Source: Allacma fusca (Eukaryota > Arthropoda > Collembola > Symphypleona > Sminthuridae). Taken from it: 64,000 nucleotides of DNA. Shown here in pieces: positions 50,201 through 64,000 of the stretch. The notes beneath the pieces were generated by a model. It saw only the letters and a list, made by a program, of their open reading frames with translations, ran no database searches and was not told where the DNA came from. The stretch covers positions 46,575,415 through 46,639,414 of the forward strand of contig OX359249.1 of NCBI GenBank assembly GCA_947179485.1, in the 5' to 3' direction. The translations under genes and the position numbers were made by a program. Every line of letters starts with the position of its first letter. Position 1 is the stretch's first letter.

Positions 50201-53200
50201 CTTCCTTCCTCGTTTCCACAGATGGATTTTGTATACCCATGTAACCAGTACGTTTACAGTTGAACACCCAGCATACGATTTTGTTCGTTGCCATTGCCAG
50301 AGTACATGTCTGTGACCCGAGCTGGCACTTTGCCTATGACTTCTTCATCGGTGTACCACTATTCAGAAAAGGGTTTTCTTGGATCCTTTTTGTCCGCAAA
50401 CTGTTTGTAGCTAAAGTTCCTGTGACTCACAGTTCTCACTAATAATTTAGACCTCTGAGTAATGTACAGATTAATTGTAAAAACCACACTAGTATAGGAC
50501 AAACAAATAGGGTGAGCTGCCAGATTTATGTACCATGGTGGTATAGACGGGTGCAAATGCACAATATTTATTCAAAATAATTGAAACATCCGGGAGAATA
50601 TCCATGGACATGTATCGCAAATCGGAACTGTCACTCCACTAGTTCTATTTTCAAACCAACCTTGAAAGGTAATACCCCTGTCAGAAAAACGTTTCAGTTC
50701 TACAACACAACATGAACTCACTTCATATGTAACTTGATGAACTTGGGCTTTAAATCCTTAGCCCCATAAATGGGATAGGATTCCAGATTTCCAGAGTTTC
50801 TGGTTAGTATGAAAGTAAGGGAAGAGAGAAAGCAGAGAATAATAATAACTTGCATAAGTTACAGCTTCTGTTCTTTTGTCTAAATCTCAACAATGAACAA
50901 TGTAATGTGAAGATCACAAAGCCTTGGGAAAAGTTCAACCACCGTTGTCAAAAGTTTAGGAGGAAGCTGGATTTTTGTGACTGTATGTCCTTGAGGGATA
51001 AATCATTGGTAGAGAAAGCAAAGCGTAGAGAGAAAGTTGAGTCCTGCGAGCTTAAAGCTTCTTCAAAAACGTATGAGGCTTGGTTGGGACGAGAGATTGT
51101 AGTTTGGTCTAGAAATGTATATATTTTTAGTATATTTTGGTAAATACTCTAATAACTAATGAATAATTTATTTGTTGTTGTTATCATGACTCATTGACTT
51201 TTACAACCCTTCTTGAATTATATTACCAAGACTGTGATTGTACCACAGACCAGATGCAATTTTATACATGGGTAGGAAATGATTCTCGGTTGTTTGTCAG
51301 CACGGTTGGTTTAAAAAAACACAAACTTTTACAAGTTTTAACCATGTCTGTAGATTTAATCAGACGACCTGAATCGTCACACTTGAGCTTCCAAGGACTT
51401 CATTCATCTGTGAATTCCAGTGAGTTTGATAAATAGCAGGAAATCATACTAAAGTTGGCTTCTGAACCCTATTTGAATTTAATTCAAGGCACTAATTCGG
51501 ATGGGCAACTTCATGACACAAGTAAAACAAACAAATAGTAATAGCCTACATACCTCCACCACTTTTACAAAGGAATCTCATGTGAAATTTACCTTTTGAC
51601 AACAGTTGCAACTAGTTTGAGTGATTCAGAGACATCAGTGTCTGAAGCTATTTGTAAAAGTTTAAGACTGACGCGGTTGACAGGGTATTGCATGGAATTG
51701 TTTTCTCCTAAGACGTTCCGGGGAAATCTGTTGTATTAAATGTAGTCATCTCATGGCCTCTGTCCCAACAACTCTTAATACCTTGTTTTCCCAATGTTTG
51801 ACGGGCATCTATCCTGTTTCTTGTGCATAATTGTAGACTCAGTAAGCTCTTGGAATTCTTGAAGCATTTCAGTAAACAACCTTAAATAATTTCATCTTTG
51901 AAAAAAGGATATTTATTCTTGACAGAGCTCACAATTCTCATGTACCGAAGCATGTGAGCATTGGTTGAACAGGTTTAAGTAAGGACCTCTCATGTGTCGA
52001 CTCTTCCATAAGCTTTGCATTGCTGGAGAGGACACTTCATTAAGGATAAATGGGGCAATAGTAACAAAGCGTTGGGAGTGTGTTGCCTATTTACGTCAGT
52101 ATGCTGTGGTAAGTAGCCGCAATTTACCCTTACGGTTACGAAACCCTTCTGTCTTACGACTCACCTTCTGAGCTTTCAGGCAGTAAGAATTGAGAATATA
52201 GCATAGCCCTACTAACAGTACTGAATACAAATTCTTGGTAGGAGAAAACTCTTGATTTTACTTTCTCCACTTCCCTGGACGCAATCAGCTTTTCAGCAGC
52301 AGCCGAATTTCTTTTGTGACTTTTTCCAAACACACAGATCGTTTCTACACTGAGCCTGGGACCGTGCCCTATCCTATAATTGCCTAAGATGCCATCAGAA
52401 AGCATCAAATCAGGCAGGGTTTCACATTCATTTTACCAAGGTATGAGCTTCACCTCATGGACGTCTGGCTATCCTTAGATGTGCTACCGAACTGGAAAAA
52501 TCCTCGAGGGTCGTATCTTACAGCTGCACTTGTGTACCTAACTATTAATGGCCCCTATTTGCATGTACAACTGCTTTCCTTGCTGAATCTTCCTTTGGGG
52601 ACCTCAAGAACTTACTTGCCCTCTCTATGGAATGTGGTGAAGCATACGCATGATCTAAAAATACCTCCCTTAAAATTGCAATGCAAGACTGAAGCAAAAT
52701 TGTGCACTGAAATAACTGGTACAAACTCCATCCATGCAACCAAAGCTACATTTGGTTCTGCCTCAGTGCATTACACTCTTGAAGTGTTTGAGCTGCTTTA
52801 ACTTTTTAATAATTAGGGTTAGATGAACACACGATCAATAATTTATACCAGATGTGGAATCACAAGAAAATCGCTTTGAATGAGGATCTTTTTCTTTACT
52901 GAATCACCGTGTCAATAGAAATCCTCAAAATGTTACAGAGGAAAAATCAACATTGAGTCTAGTCCCTTCCTTTCTTGCCTTTGTTTGATATGGAGGTACT
53001 TAAGCACTCCAAACTGGGAGGTTTTGCTAGTCACACTCCCAGTATGTACATTTGTTCTCACTCTGTTGGGCATAAACGTGAGTCCGGAAAACGTGTGAAA
53101 GAGCAACGAATATTTTTGTCTTGGAGCATGAGTTGAATTCCCCAATTTGATACCATGTGAGTACTGTCGTACTGTGCATTGTGCAATGGCCTATGTAAAT

Positions 53201-55100
53201 ACAGATTTACATATCTACTTGTGTCTATATACATCTCAATGTACAGACTTACTATACTAAAGAAATAATCTGACAAAGGTATGTCAAAAACCCATCTGAA
53301 TCTTCTTCTTGGAGCCATACAATTCAATCAGGATTTTGCCCTTACTTTTTCTTTTTGAAATCGTATTTTGTACAAAGTCCATTTTGTAACTATCGAAGTC
53401 AAAGATTACAATTTTTATGTAGGGGTACTCCCGGGAGCAGCTCTCTACTTGTGCAAATATTTTATGTGGGTACATTTATTCAGATGCAAAAGAAGAATAG
53501 GAAGAAAACAGAGCACACAATGGCATATCTAAAATGAGTGACTGCAACTGAATGAGCTTTTTGTAGATGCGTATGTAGTTTTTTGTTTGGGAGATTCGAT
53601 TGGCTCCGAGCAGTTCTTGGGAACAGTCGTACTTTTGAGGAACTACAACTGTAAAGAAAATAGCAGGGGAAATGCGCATTGTTGAAGAATTCCTCTCGCC
53701 GGAAGGCCTTTTTTTCTTAACAGTGTCTGCAATTTATTAGCTTAGCTTGTTTACCAAGACCATTGCTGTTTGTTACTTCCAGGTTGTTTCTCAACGTTGA
53801 AATGCTCCGGTGAATGGCTTTATACAAAAAGTGTATCAGTATAGAAGTCATGCTGGTTGCACTTGCAGGCCCAAGGAAAGAGATCTATACTCCAGAACGT
53901 GTATACAACGTGAGGGGGCAAGTACGTAAACCTAGGTGTTAGCTCCAACTCCAAGTTCGGCGCACATCTCCCTGTAAGACACACTTGTGTGAGGACCACA
54001 AAATCAGAATCTTTATTCTTGCTCGTGTCTGACTTCGAGCTTGCACTTGGTATTATCGCCTCTTTGCAACTCTCCGGACTGCGGACGTGATTACGTTTCT
54101 AGACTCAGCAGAGTGGAAGCTGTATCAGCGTGTAATTATGGGTGCTTGGAGGGTCTGACAGAAACTAGAACTACTTTGGGATCTTCTCCGTTTCTTGTGC
54201 AAATAAAGATACAAATGTCATTGGATTCCTTTAAATTCTCTAATAAACATTCTTCTCCCTCGTTCCTTCTCCGCCTCTTGAAGCATGGGAAATTGATGCG
54301 TTAAATTAACGATCGCACATAAACATTCCTTGCAATTGGGGATTTTTTCTAAAATATTCATACGTAGGGGATGGATAGTAAAGTCATTACTGAAAATTTT
54401 GTTCAGTCATGAACAAATTACGGGTTGTAATTTCAAAAACAAAATGACATGAATTGAAATACACATTATTCATTGTCCGGAAGAGTAACACAGTAATGAT
54501 TGCATAAATTTTAAACACGTACACAGACTTCAAAACGAAGTTCCTGAGTTCCAGTTTGATTTACTTTGCTTTCAGATTGCTCCACGTGATTATATGATAC
54601 GAGCATCACTGCGTGCAGTATCCTTCAAAGCATGCACGTGTAATGTTGTACCATATGAAGCATTCAAACATGTAAATATCCGTCTATCACAAAGCTGGCT
54701 CATTTCAATGAAGTAGTGATTGATGACGAATATCACTTACATAATTATATGTGTAATTATATAAGTATGTATATTTCTGATGTAAATGTTTGCAGCGATA
54801 CATAAAATTCAAATTATTCACATTTCAAAAACAAATATTGTTCATTAGCTCATCTATGTTGTCTGGTATCAGTCACGTTTTGTTTTGTTAAAAAATACTA
54901 TTAACTGTTACTGGAAATTAGCTATTTTAATTGAAGAAATTAAAAGGTAATTAAAACTAATGTCTGGAAACTGGAAATATATTGAACTAATTACGCAGCA
55001 ACAATTTATTATTCTTGATATATTTATACCTAAGTCTATACCCACACCATTCTTCCAGTAATTAAACAAAGGAAGATACGAAATTGATAGGATAATTTTA
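47220..55100. other. Intergenic, nothing recognised
   Basis: About 7.9 kb. Several open frames of 60-135 codons exist (the longest is 49114-49521 plus), but none resembles a known family and none shows convincing splice context. Weak hairpins near 54603-54645 and 54730-54765 precede the array that follows. Confidence 0.4.
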
Positions 55101-55598
55101 ATGTATGCCCTGTTGGACATAAATCCGCAACAGACATACATATGTACATGGATATGAAGTTTTTGATAAGCAGTGACTGCTGTGTCTACCCGTAAACACA
55201 GCAGCCCTTGCAGGCAAAACTAGGTAATTTTTATACAGAGAGACCCAACTGAAGTCGTGTGGACGTAAATCCACTAACTTCAGGTAAGCCTCCCGAGTAT
55301 TGTAAATATTGTGATAAACAGTAACTGCGTGTCTTCTTTATAGAAGACACAACAGCTAAATTTGATAATTCTATGATTTGAGTACAAGGAGACCTAACTG
55401 TAGTAATGACCATGGAAATTCACAAACTCCAGGTAGGCCTCCTAAACTAATGTAATTGGGATTTGGAGCATTTCCTTTATGGAAATGTCCCAAACCTCAA
55501 TATTAATCAATTTTTAGAACTTTACAGGAGCATTTATCTCCCATATTTTGTTACTCAAACTGGATCGTTTGTGAGATAACTCCAGATGTCTTACCTGT
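55101..55598. other. Array of seven alternating hairpins, period near 145 nt
   Basis: Two hairpin types alternate. Long imperfect ones are H1 55101-55141 (ATGTATG/CATACAT plus CTGTTG/CAACAG), H3 55249-55283 (CTGAAGT/ACTTCAG plus GTGGA/TCCAC), H5 55387-55443 (AGGAG/CTCCT, CCTA/TAGG, CTG/CAG) and H7 55524-55598 (ACAGG/CCTGT, GTTA/TAAC, CTC/GAG, AAAC/GTTT). Short tight ones are H2 55177-55204 (CTGCTGTGT/ACACAGCAG), H4 55329-55350 (GTGTCTTCT/AGAAGACAC) and H6 55462-55494 (TTTGG/CCAAA plus CATTTCC/GGAAATG). Start-to-start spacing is 148, 138 and 137 for the long type and 152 and 133 for the short. Units starting GATAAGCAGTGACTGC (55165) and GATAAACAGTAACTGC (55313) are clearly homologous. It is not a recognised RNA family; a tandemly duplicated structured RNA or a miRNA-like cluster are options. 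Confidence 0.6.
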
Positions 55599-58500
55599 AT
55601 AGAAATTAGTTGTCATTTTTTTCAGACACTATCTGTCAATTTGTGTACAGTTTCTCAAGCTTAATTTGCACGTTAATCTGAAGCAGATTCTGCTGGATTA
55701 ATGATTCTGCAGGATAAACTGGATTACGCTTCACTGAAAATTCTACCAAAATAGTTCCGCATAAAACAATAGTCTGCACTTAGAACTGAACACCCGTGTC
55801 ATAGTTGCGTATTACGTTAACCTTGCTTTGCTCCGGCTCACAACCATAGAACTATTTTGCTACATACTCTTGATTAACTCTGCCATTCGCCCCCCGAGGA
55901 GTACCAATTTGGCTCGACAAAATAATTAATTATTGTTGGTGGGATAATTATTAGGGAACTTTTAGATTATTAACAATTTTCAAAACTTTTAACATAATAC
56001 ATTAAGTAGGTACAGATTACAGATTTCTGTTTAATTATGTCACCTATTCTTCACTTCAAAGGTATAGAGCATTCCCAAAGGCTAAATAAAGGGGGTTACA
56101 AATGGTCTTTAGCGATCGGAATAGGGAAGAATTGGAACTGTCATTAAGACCTGAACGAAAAAACGAATAAAAGATCCAAGCTTTTGGGTTAGCATGGAGG
56201 TTTTTCATTGTCCCATCTTTCAATAATGTAAAGAGTGCATAATGTGCATACGTGCTGTCGCAACTTCCGCAGAGCACTCACTTAATAATTGGCACCAATG
56301 GAATAAGATGGATATGAGGAGGGGAGCCCAGAACGCCGAGTGTTAAATGTGTGTCAACTTTCCTAAATCCAGTTGGTAATGAGTGAGAAAAATGACTAGA
56401 GTAGAGGAAGAAAAAGAATCAATTGTATGAGCAAAAGAAAGAGCTGATGTGTCCTTTGGGATACATTGAAAAATTCCCCATGTATAAAATACTATGGAGA
56501 TTAAGGAAGAAAAAGGGAGTCTATATATGAACCTGACATGAGTTGTTTTTCAGCCTCTGATCATTTCACAGCCATGGAGTATTTGACTCTAAGATGAATG
56601 TTTAAGGCAGGCTCAAGTCTGGGTGTGTCACCTGTCACCCAATCACTTAATTTACTCCTGACTAGTTTGTTTATTCACTGAACATAGCACAAATTGGGAA
56701 TACGTGAGCGGATGCAATTTTGGTTGGAGAATATTAACCAATGCGAAGAAAGGGGAAGGACGAATTAGATAAACAAGAATTTTTAGTTTGGATTCGGCAT
56801 GTTTCTGCAATGCAGTCTGTAAACCAGCAGCCCATAGAAGGAGCGAAACAATTATTAGTTATTAAGGTACATAATATTCTCTTACAAGTAGAAAAATTAA
56901 AATTTATTGTAGTAACTTGAAATGTTTCCAAATATAATTTGTTTTTCACGTAGGAAATTATTTTATAAACGGGTCTTTTATCGCTCCTGGTTACTCTGCT
57001 ATATTGACTTGATTTTTCCCTTATGGACTTTTCAGAATCCGTAATAATTAAGCTACCCCAAGTAGCTGATGCCAAAACATATCCATAAATTCCGTCCTCC
57101 CACACCTACCTAGAAAATCTATTGGAGCTCTTTCAACTTCAGTTCAATCCAAAGATGAAATATTGGTTAAAACCAGGACTGCAAAGGTTCAAAGTGGAGG
57201 AAATCTCTCCAACACGAAAGTTCAAAGGGTGATGTTTAACCGGTTGTTACAGAACATGATGTCTTATAGAAGGAAGAAATTTGAGGTATGAGCGTTATTT
57301 GTGTAGCTAGTCATCTACAGATATAGTTATGTTGTCCCTATCAACCCCATACTCATTGAACCTGGATCGAAAATGATTATTATTTTGACCCGATACTTTT
57401 CCAGTACGTGTGATGTTACACAGTTTTGAAGAAAAGTTTCCAGCTACTACCCACTCCCCTGTCTATACCTAATGACCCGAGTGAGGAAAATGAAAGCTAA
57501 GTTTACTTATGAAGCATTACATGAGTTAACTTTACCGTCGTTGGAAGCTGGAGGAGCACCGCCTGACGTACTTATAATAGCACTACATACAAACTGTAGT
57601 TTTATTTGGGCTTCGGCGTACATTGCTCTTGCAACACGTTACTACCCCAACCCATTTATACAAGGCCGAGCAAGGCTGGAAGAAATGTACATGCTCTCTG
57701 TATGAAAACAAGAGGAGGAAAAATAAGGTTTATTTCCCCGGCTCTTATTCATCTTATGCTTTTATGAGCCTCTCAGTAATCTGGATAAGTTTTCGTCATC
57801 AACTGGAAAGCTCCCAGTTTTTTCTCTCTCCTTTCTTTTTTCCTCGTGTGTTTTTCTTTCAGTCAGCCCAACATTCTTAGTCATCAGGGAACAGGAGAGG
57901 GGATATACTGCGTGAAGGAAAGCACTAAACATTTTCCCATACATTTCCACTGAACTGACCCAATCTTCTGTTTATTTTCTAATCTTAAGGGATAGAGAAA
58001 GTTCGACTAGTTTCTCAGACTCTTAAACGATCTCTACGCAAGAGATTGAATGGTTTAAGCTAGGGGAAGCTACAAACCTCAAGAAACTGACCTGGGACTT
58101 CAAGTGGGGGTCTCTAACAGCATGACTACCCGATCCCACAATCGTATTAACTCATCCTTCTATAATATCAAAGCCACCCATTTTATGCCATGCATGCGTC
58201 CTTTTGTACCAGGTTTAGCTACAATCTCTCACAGTTGATGCTTCGTACATGAATCTGCAACTACACAAAACTCCAATAAGTCGACTTCAATACAAGTATT
58301 TTGAAGGAGATAGAACAATTGATACAATTACTCCAGCGCCAAATCAAGCTTTTAGTACAAAACGTTGCCTAAACTACTAGCTACTGTGTGTTGTGTGAGA
58401 TAAAAACTAACTTTCCAAGAGCTCCCTAAAATCTTGTCTTTCTAAAAGCCGGGGAACGCAGCTTTATAGAGAAAGGGAATACAGTCCGGCTGTAATTTGG

Positions 58501-61500
58501 ATCTACTCCAGGAATCTACAAATGCCAATTACGAGTAAACCTTTTAAATACAGGACATATTGTATGTACGACCCTGTGTATATGAAAAAGCTACGCTTAA
58601 AATACTGGAGGCTCTTCAGCATAACGCTTAATTAATTAATGAAAACACTATTTTTCGTGTAAATACTGTATGTTTGTATAAATTCCAGCTTGGCAAGTAA
58701 TTTAATAAATTATAGGCGTATTTCTGAAGTCAACTACAAAGCATTTCTGACACACCAGCGCAGTGATAGATACATGAAAAAATAAAGCAGTGTACAATAA
58801 TGAATTCATGTGAGCTGGTAAAACGTACTAGAAATGCTATCAATTAGGTTATTTTATGCTGTGCTTTGTAGTGTACATATCGTTAAGTAGTTAAAATTTT
58901 AAGTAGTATGAAGTCTGAGAGGAAAATTTTTATGTAAATATTTTTTACTTTATTCAATCTAGTCTAGAATTATTCATGAATATGTTATATAGGATGAGCT
59001 AGATCAAAACAGACTAAAAATTACTCTTTACTTTGAGTTTAACTTTTTATGAAGCTCTCTCTTTGGGGTTTGGGTTTTATATTAAGCATGTGAGTAAACA
59101 ATGTTCTGACTTTCCATTTTAGGTAGTATGTAATTATATTCTACTGGCAATTCTCCTGGCTTGCATTTTTTATTTTCTTCCAATAAGGTTCTCTACTATT
59201 CATCTCAACAGATTTCTTTTCAAAGTCTAAGTTCTGTTTTTATTTCATGAAGTAATCAGAATTGCATATATAGGTTGTAATGCACATGGGATCTAATTTT
59301 CCATACTTGGAGGAAACTGTATGGGATACCATCAAATTTAATTTAACTTCAAGCGCTGATAGCAAACATTGTGATACGGACAACAAACTAACCCATCGCA
59401 TAAAAGTGCGCTGCTTCCTCTATCAATACATGGTATCTGAATTAGGGGTGATTATCCCGTTGGTTTTAAAATCTCGTTTTTCTCGTTATCGTTTTTGGAA
59501 AAAATACTAGAACGAGATATTTTGAAAACGAGAGGAACGAGAGTAAACAATAAACGAGAATGGACAAAAATATGGGTTTTTGTTAACCTATACAATAATT
59601 TATTGTAATATTCACAAAATCAGGTGAATATCAAACAATTTATTCAATTTCACTAATCGAAACAATCAGAAACGCCTATCTGTATTTTGGGTATAGAACA
59701 TTAAATTTCACAATAAATGAGGACCTTGAAAAAAAAAAGCCTCCAATCCAACAATAGGAATTAAGACCAAGAGTTGAAAAATCCCTTAATTGACCCATTA
59801 GTAAAGCAAAGCACCTGACATTTTAATATGAGGAACTCCACTAGATTTTCTGAACTGCCGTCAGAAATGTTCCAGAATTGGCTAAAATTGATGGGACAAG
59901 TGTACCAATAAACAAGATTCTGACGAAATTTATTTGTCCTTACTCCACAGGCCCAGAGGGATCGGTTATGGGTGCGGTTGAACAAGTGTTCTTTGCCCCA
60001 AGATTGTGAACATATTTACCATCCGATTAAATCCCGTCCCCAAAATAGGACAATAAGTACTGTCACCAACTGTGAGTAGAGTACACTCCAGGAGTTTCTC
60101 TATTCTACTCGCAGATTTAATTGCAAATATTCTCGGTTAATAAAAGCAGGTGTCTCGTCTCTCATAAAGGACTAGACAAAGGAGATAGTCATCTCGTTAT
60201 GCTCACCCCTAACTGGATATCCCTTATCGTGTCTCATTGTCAGACTAATCTCACAACCAGGGATTGTTCATCCTATATTTACAGTATCTGTAATATACGA
60301 GGCATTGAAAATGCCTTAGCCTCTTGTTATGAAAGCCCTGGCTACAGTAATTCAATGCACATGAAAATGATCCTCGTATAAATTTTTACTTTTAGTTATG
60401 CATTATGCTTCATCATCAAATTTTGGAGATCCCTGAGGAATTTCGTTAAATCCGCGGGCAACTGACCGGTTATTCTACTTCTGGAGGTGATAAGTTCTTC
60501 AGAAACGAATTTAATGAGCAAAGACAAATACAGGCTTCCTTGTTTGGCATCTGTAGCAGACATACCATGTATTAGGACATAGAAAATATTATAAAAATAT
60601 AAAATTTAGCGATTTGTATGGAGCAAAACCCCAGGGTAGTTCTAATATCCATAGCCATCATAATCCTGAAACGTTGAAAGAATCTTGATCTTTTTGTGGA
60701 AATAAACAACAGGCGGCGTTATGTTGGGACAAATACATATTTCCTTCCAGTCAACTTGTCAGACTTCTGCGACCCGTGAGACTTATCCAATTCTTCCAAA
60801 ACCTTCTTTTTGCTTGGTTTACCATTTTTTTCTCCTCCATCAACTTTGGAAGACAAACATATGAAATAAAAACATTGACATTAGTATGTACGAACAGTGT
60901 ACTGTACTTGAGAATTTCCGGCAGACAGCACCCCCAGAATAATTTTTAGTGGTGGCTCCTAAATTAAAAGTTCCATGAACTGGTCTGATTCCAATAGTTC
61001 ACGAATTCTAACTTTGTAATAATTTGTTAAGTCAACTTAAGTTTTATCATTGGTATAGAATTATTGTAGAATTTCCTAGGAGGATATATCCTTAACGGCG
61101 TCTTATCAATCTGAAAACTGGCTTGATTTGTTTCCCATTAGCATTCACATAAGTTTGAATTTGGAATACTGTCCCACTTCAAATGTGTTTTCACTTTCAA
61201 TAAATATATTCAAAGACATGAAATAGTTAGATCAAGGGCGATAAAAACAAAAACTTGTTTTTGTTTATTGTTAAATTTGTTATAATATTTTCCCAGTCGT
61301 TTTTCCTTACAATTATTTTCTTTAGGTGTACTCACATGGAAAGGTTGTGTAGAAGTTGCTTAATTATTACGCAATTTTTCCCCACAACGTTAAAAATTAC
61401 AAAGGCAGTATTTGTTTTTATAACAAGGAAATTATACAGTTGAAAATTTTTCGAATACAACAATAAAAGTAAATAAAATAATTCATTACAGCTATTAGTT

Positions 61501-64000
61501 AAGTTGTCTGCTAAACCGTAACACAGTTCTATCCGTACTGATGAGTGAATAATCACAAGGAAATCTGAACATATTAATTAGAAGGATCCACTGGATTGCC
61601 ACATTGCATTTTTTTTATTTGGGAGCCTAGGGTCAAAGGACCAAAAGGCCATAAAAAATTACATTAGGGCGAGAAACTTCGAAAATGAACTCACCCATGC
61701 TATACTTTGCTATACTACCCACGCATCACTGAGCACAGGAAAAACAGACTGCTCTGAACAAGAAATTTTATTAACATTTGAATGTATGTATTAGCGAACA
61801 AATCCAAACATACTGCAGAACGGAAAATGTGCGTACGGCGGTCTTGATTAATATAAAATAAGGCTGGATTAATTTTTGAAATGATCCTCACAAGAGACAC
61901 TTTAGCTCCTGAGCAATGGATAGGGTTATGGGAACAAACGCATCCTACGCATCCGTAAACACAAGTACCCAACACTATCCTTCGCCACTATACTTTCATT
62001 TAACACGAACATGCACAGTACATATGTCGAGAAAACTCTTCTCGAATTCTATTCTAACTGGAATCTGCCGTGTACGTACGTAGATCTATGTACGTAGATC
62101 ATCTTTGCAGTACTGACAAGTTTCTATACACCCACATCGACTACTTCTTTACTCAAAGGATTCTACTCACGTTTTCCAGAGATATTGCAAGGATGAGTCC
62201 GAAAATAGAGCTATCATCCAGGATTCACACACATCCCTCTTGCTCAATCATACCGGGAGAGAGCAATTCAGGGACAGATTTAATGCTCGTGTACATACGA
62301 GTATTTAGAATTTTCTGAAGTACTCTTCAGCTATAAATGTTTATAACTTACCAAGCATATGTATGTGACAATTCATGTGAATATACCAAGTGAGCCATAA
62401 CTAACGCTGCTTGGGATTTATTTGCTTTGGAACTCTAAGTTGATCAGAATTTTCCGTACGCATAGTTATAAAATACGACATCATGCATACAAAAGCTATT
62501 TCACAAGTTCAGGAGTAAGAAGTATGAAGGTGTGGTGGGCAAATTGGATCCAAGGTTCAGTGACTTAAAGTTTGGCTCATCGAAATCACTGTGTCAAGGA
62601 TCACGGAAAGCTTAATGCTACTACCTCTTCTCGTAAGTCTGAGTGGAGACGCTGCCGTTTTACCTCTATTTGAAAATCCATCTTATACAGAAGATAGTGA
62701 AGATTTTCCGACTAGTAAATCAGGGTACAAGGCTTGAGTCTAAACTCTTTACACAGAATGCAGCTTTGTGTAGGGGAGCATTCCTAAGTACAGTATTTTC
62801 AGATTGACGTTCAGGAAAAACTAAAGAGAAAGTTGCGATTCTGACCGTGGCGAAAGTTCCTTTTAGGAAGTATGTTCATGTGGAAATATGGGAGACAGTG
62901 CAGGAAGGAAATTGTTTCAGAATATGGACCTTGATACAGCTTGGAATTTCCAAATGCACATCCCTTACTCTATCTTCAAGCAAAATGTCTTCAGAGACGT
63001 AAAAATCGTTAAATAGTTCTCAGACTGTGGTGAGCCCAGCACTCACAACAAGTAAAAATGTATCTGTTGTTTACATATGTATGAAGCAGTGCTAAAACAA
63101 ATATAGTAATTTATATAGTAATGTAGCAACAAAATTGTTACAATTTTTCATACACTTCAAATGTATACCGATTAGTGAACTTCTGAATTTTTGTCTTGTC
63201 TTTGTGCTATTGATTAAAACCTGGGGCTATATTCAGATTTAGGACCAGCGTCATATTTAACGACTTTTACTATAGGGATTTCAATTGGCGGAGTCATCTT
63301 ATTTCAAGGTTTACCCTGAAAAATGCAATTGCAAATTTTATGCAATAAAAGTAACTTCGAAGTTTTATGACGAAATTCAGCGTAATTATGTACATGTAAG
63401 AGCTATAGGCTCACTCTCAAAAAAGTATAAGATTTTTCGAATTTGAGGATTTTGCGCAATTTGTGATTTTCAAAAGATTTTTATTGAAAGGGGAAATACT
63501 CAAAAAAGAACCACATTTTTTGCTGAATCGAAAAAGTAAAATCTGGGCTGTGAATGGAAATAAGAACCATATACAGTGCACTGAGCGCTGCCATTTCCCT
63601 ACCATCACACTGTTCACCTTAACGTTTATGTATATTGCCATGGTCTGGCTTTATGTTTGAAAGACTACGACTGTGAAAGGATGTCACTTTGTGTGTGCAT
63701 TCGCAAAGCTGGCTGTCTGCATAGGATTTTATATGTAGCCATTGCCTTGAATTGGTCAAAATACAAAAATGAAAAATATTTCCTCTTGCGACTACCACTA
63801 CTATACTGGGAATTTTCTACTTCACTGTTCAAATAATCAGTTATTCTGTATCATCGGTGATAAAAAAAACACCTTGGAGCTTCAGCCCTTTTCAACTGCA
63901 AACTACAAGACGAAAACATTTTAGAAATAAAGAATAAGAAAAGCTGTCACTGCCAAATCCAGAGGTATCCAGTGAAAACGTTTTATCTCTCTACTTCCCA
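55599..64000. other. Intergenic, nothing recognised apart from one repeat end
   Basis: No gene of a known family is seen. A 20-odd-bp imperfect tandem (GATTCTGCTGGATTAAT then GATTCTGCAGGATAAACTGG) lies near 55686-55724. The open frame at 57472-57705 is hydrophobic in its second half but unrecognised. A possible hAT end at 59443 is listed separately. Confidence 0.4.
59443..59570. repeat. Possible hAT-type end with AAACGAGA words
   Basis: TAGGGGTGATTATCCC is followed by repeated CTCGTTTT and AAACGAGA words in both orientations, like the subterminal arrays of the hAT elements elsewhere in this window. An inverted CACCCCTA occurs at 60204-60211 near a single CGTTAT/AACGAGAT word, but the flanks do not form a duplication. 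The far border, and whether the element is complete, are unknown. Confidence 0.3.

Noticed and set aside
54685-54717. TATCACAAAGCTGGCTCA as a miR-2/13 family member
   Set aside because: Only the first six to seven bases agree with the miR-2 family start; the rest and the hairpin shape do not.
55241-55262. GAGACCCAACTGAAG as a miR-125 homologue
   Set aside because: It resembles the miR-125 core only loosely. The seed and 5' end do not match, and the opposite arm does not fit.
59443-60211. A complete hAT element between TAGGGGTG and CACCCCTA
   Set aside because: Matching beyond the first nine bases is poor and the 8-bp flanks do not agree; only the left end is kept as a low-confidence repeat.

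Overview
This is a 64 kb, AT-rich, intron-bearing animal nuclear sequence. Three host genes are recognisable by protein similarity from memory: a cytosolic non-specific dipeptidase (CNDP/M20 family), a TspanC8-type tetraspanin closest to TSPAN33, and DPCD, a conserved cilia-linked protein. Short introns with GTAAGT-like donors, (T)nCAG acceptors and CTAAT-like branch sites, together with abundant hAT-type non-autonomous transposons, suggest an arthropod, probably an insect. That placement is inference; nothing here fixes the species.

Layout. 1-4645 holds no recognised gene. 4646-7946 (minus) is a complete-looking 11-exon dipeptidase coding sequence of 530 codons, with a decayed extra copy of exon 9 inside intron 8. 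7947-19408 is an 11 kb stretch without a recognised gene. 19409-21410 (plus) carries seven tetraspanin coding exons (312 codons), with a possible 3' UTR to about 22250. 23600-26144 is repeat-rich: a duplicated AT-rich hairpin repeat, a 334 bp foldback element with tandem units in each arm, and a 1274 bp hAT element that itself contains a small pogo/Tigger-like MITE. 29793-42640 (plus) is DPCD. Three coding exons are secure, the first coding exon was not found, and the intron between the first two found exons is 10.4 kb. That intron holds a hAT element broken by a second hAT element and a Tc1-like relic, at least one more hAT-like element, a small hAT-like MITE just upstream of the next exon, and a cluster of hairpins. 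42641-64000 has no recognised gene but contains a long-TIR MITE (46672-47219) and a striking array of seven alternating hairpins at a period near 145 nt (55101-55598).

The three genes have no evident functional link: peptide hydrolysis in the cytosol, a membrane scaffold that in other animals escorts ADAM10, and ciliary assembly. They look like ordinary neighbours rather than a pathway. The best candidate for something undescribed is the hairpin array at 55.1-55.6 kb, with a weaker similar cluster at 34.75-35.0 kb in the DPCD intron. They could be tandemly duplicated structured non-coding RNA or miRNA-like precursors, but only transcript data could show this.
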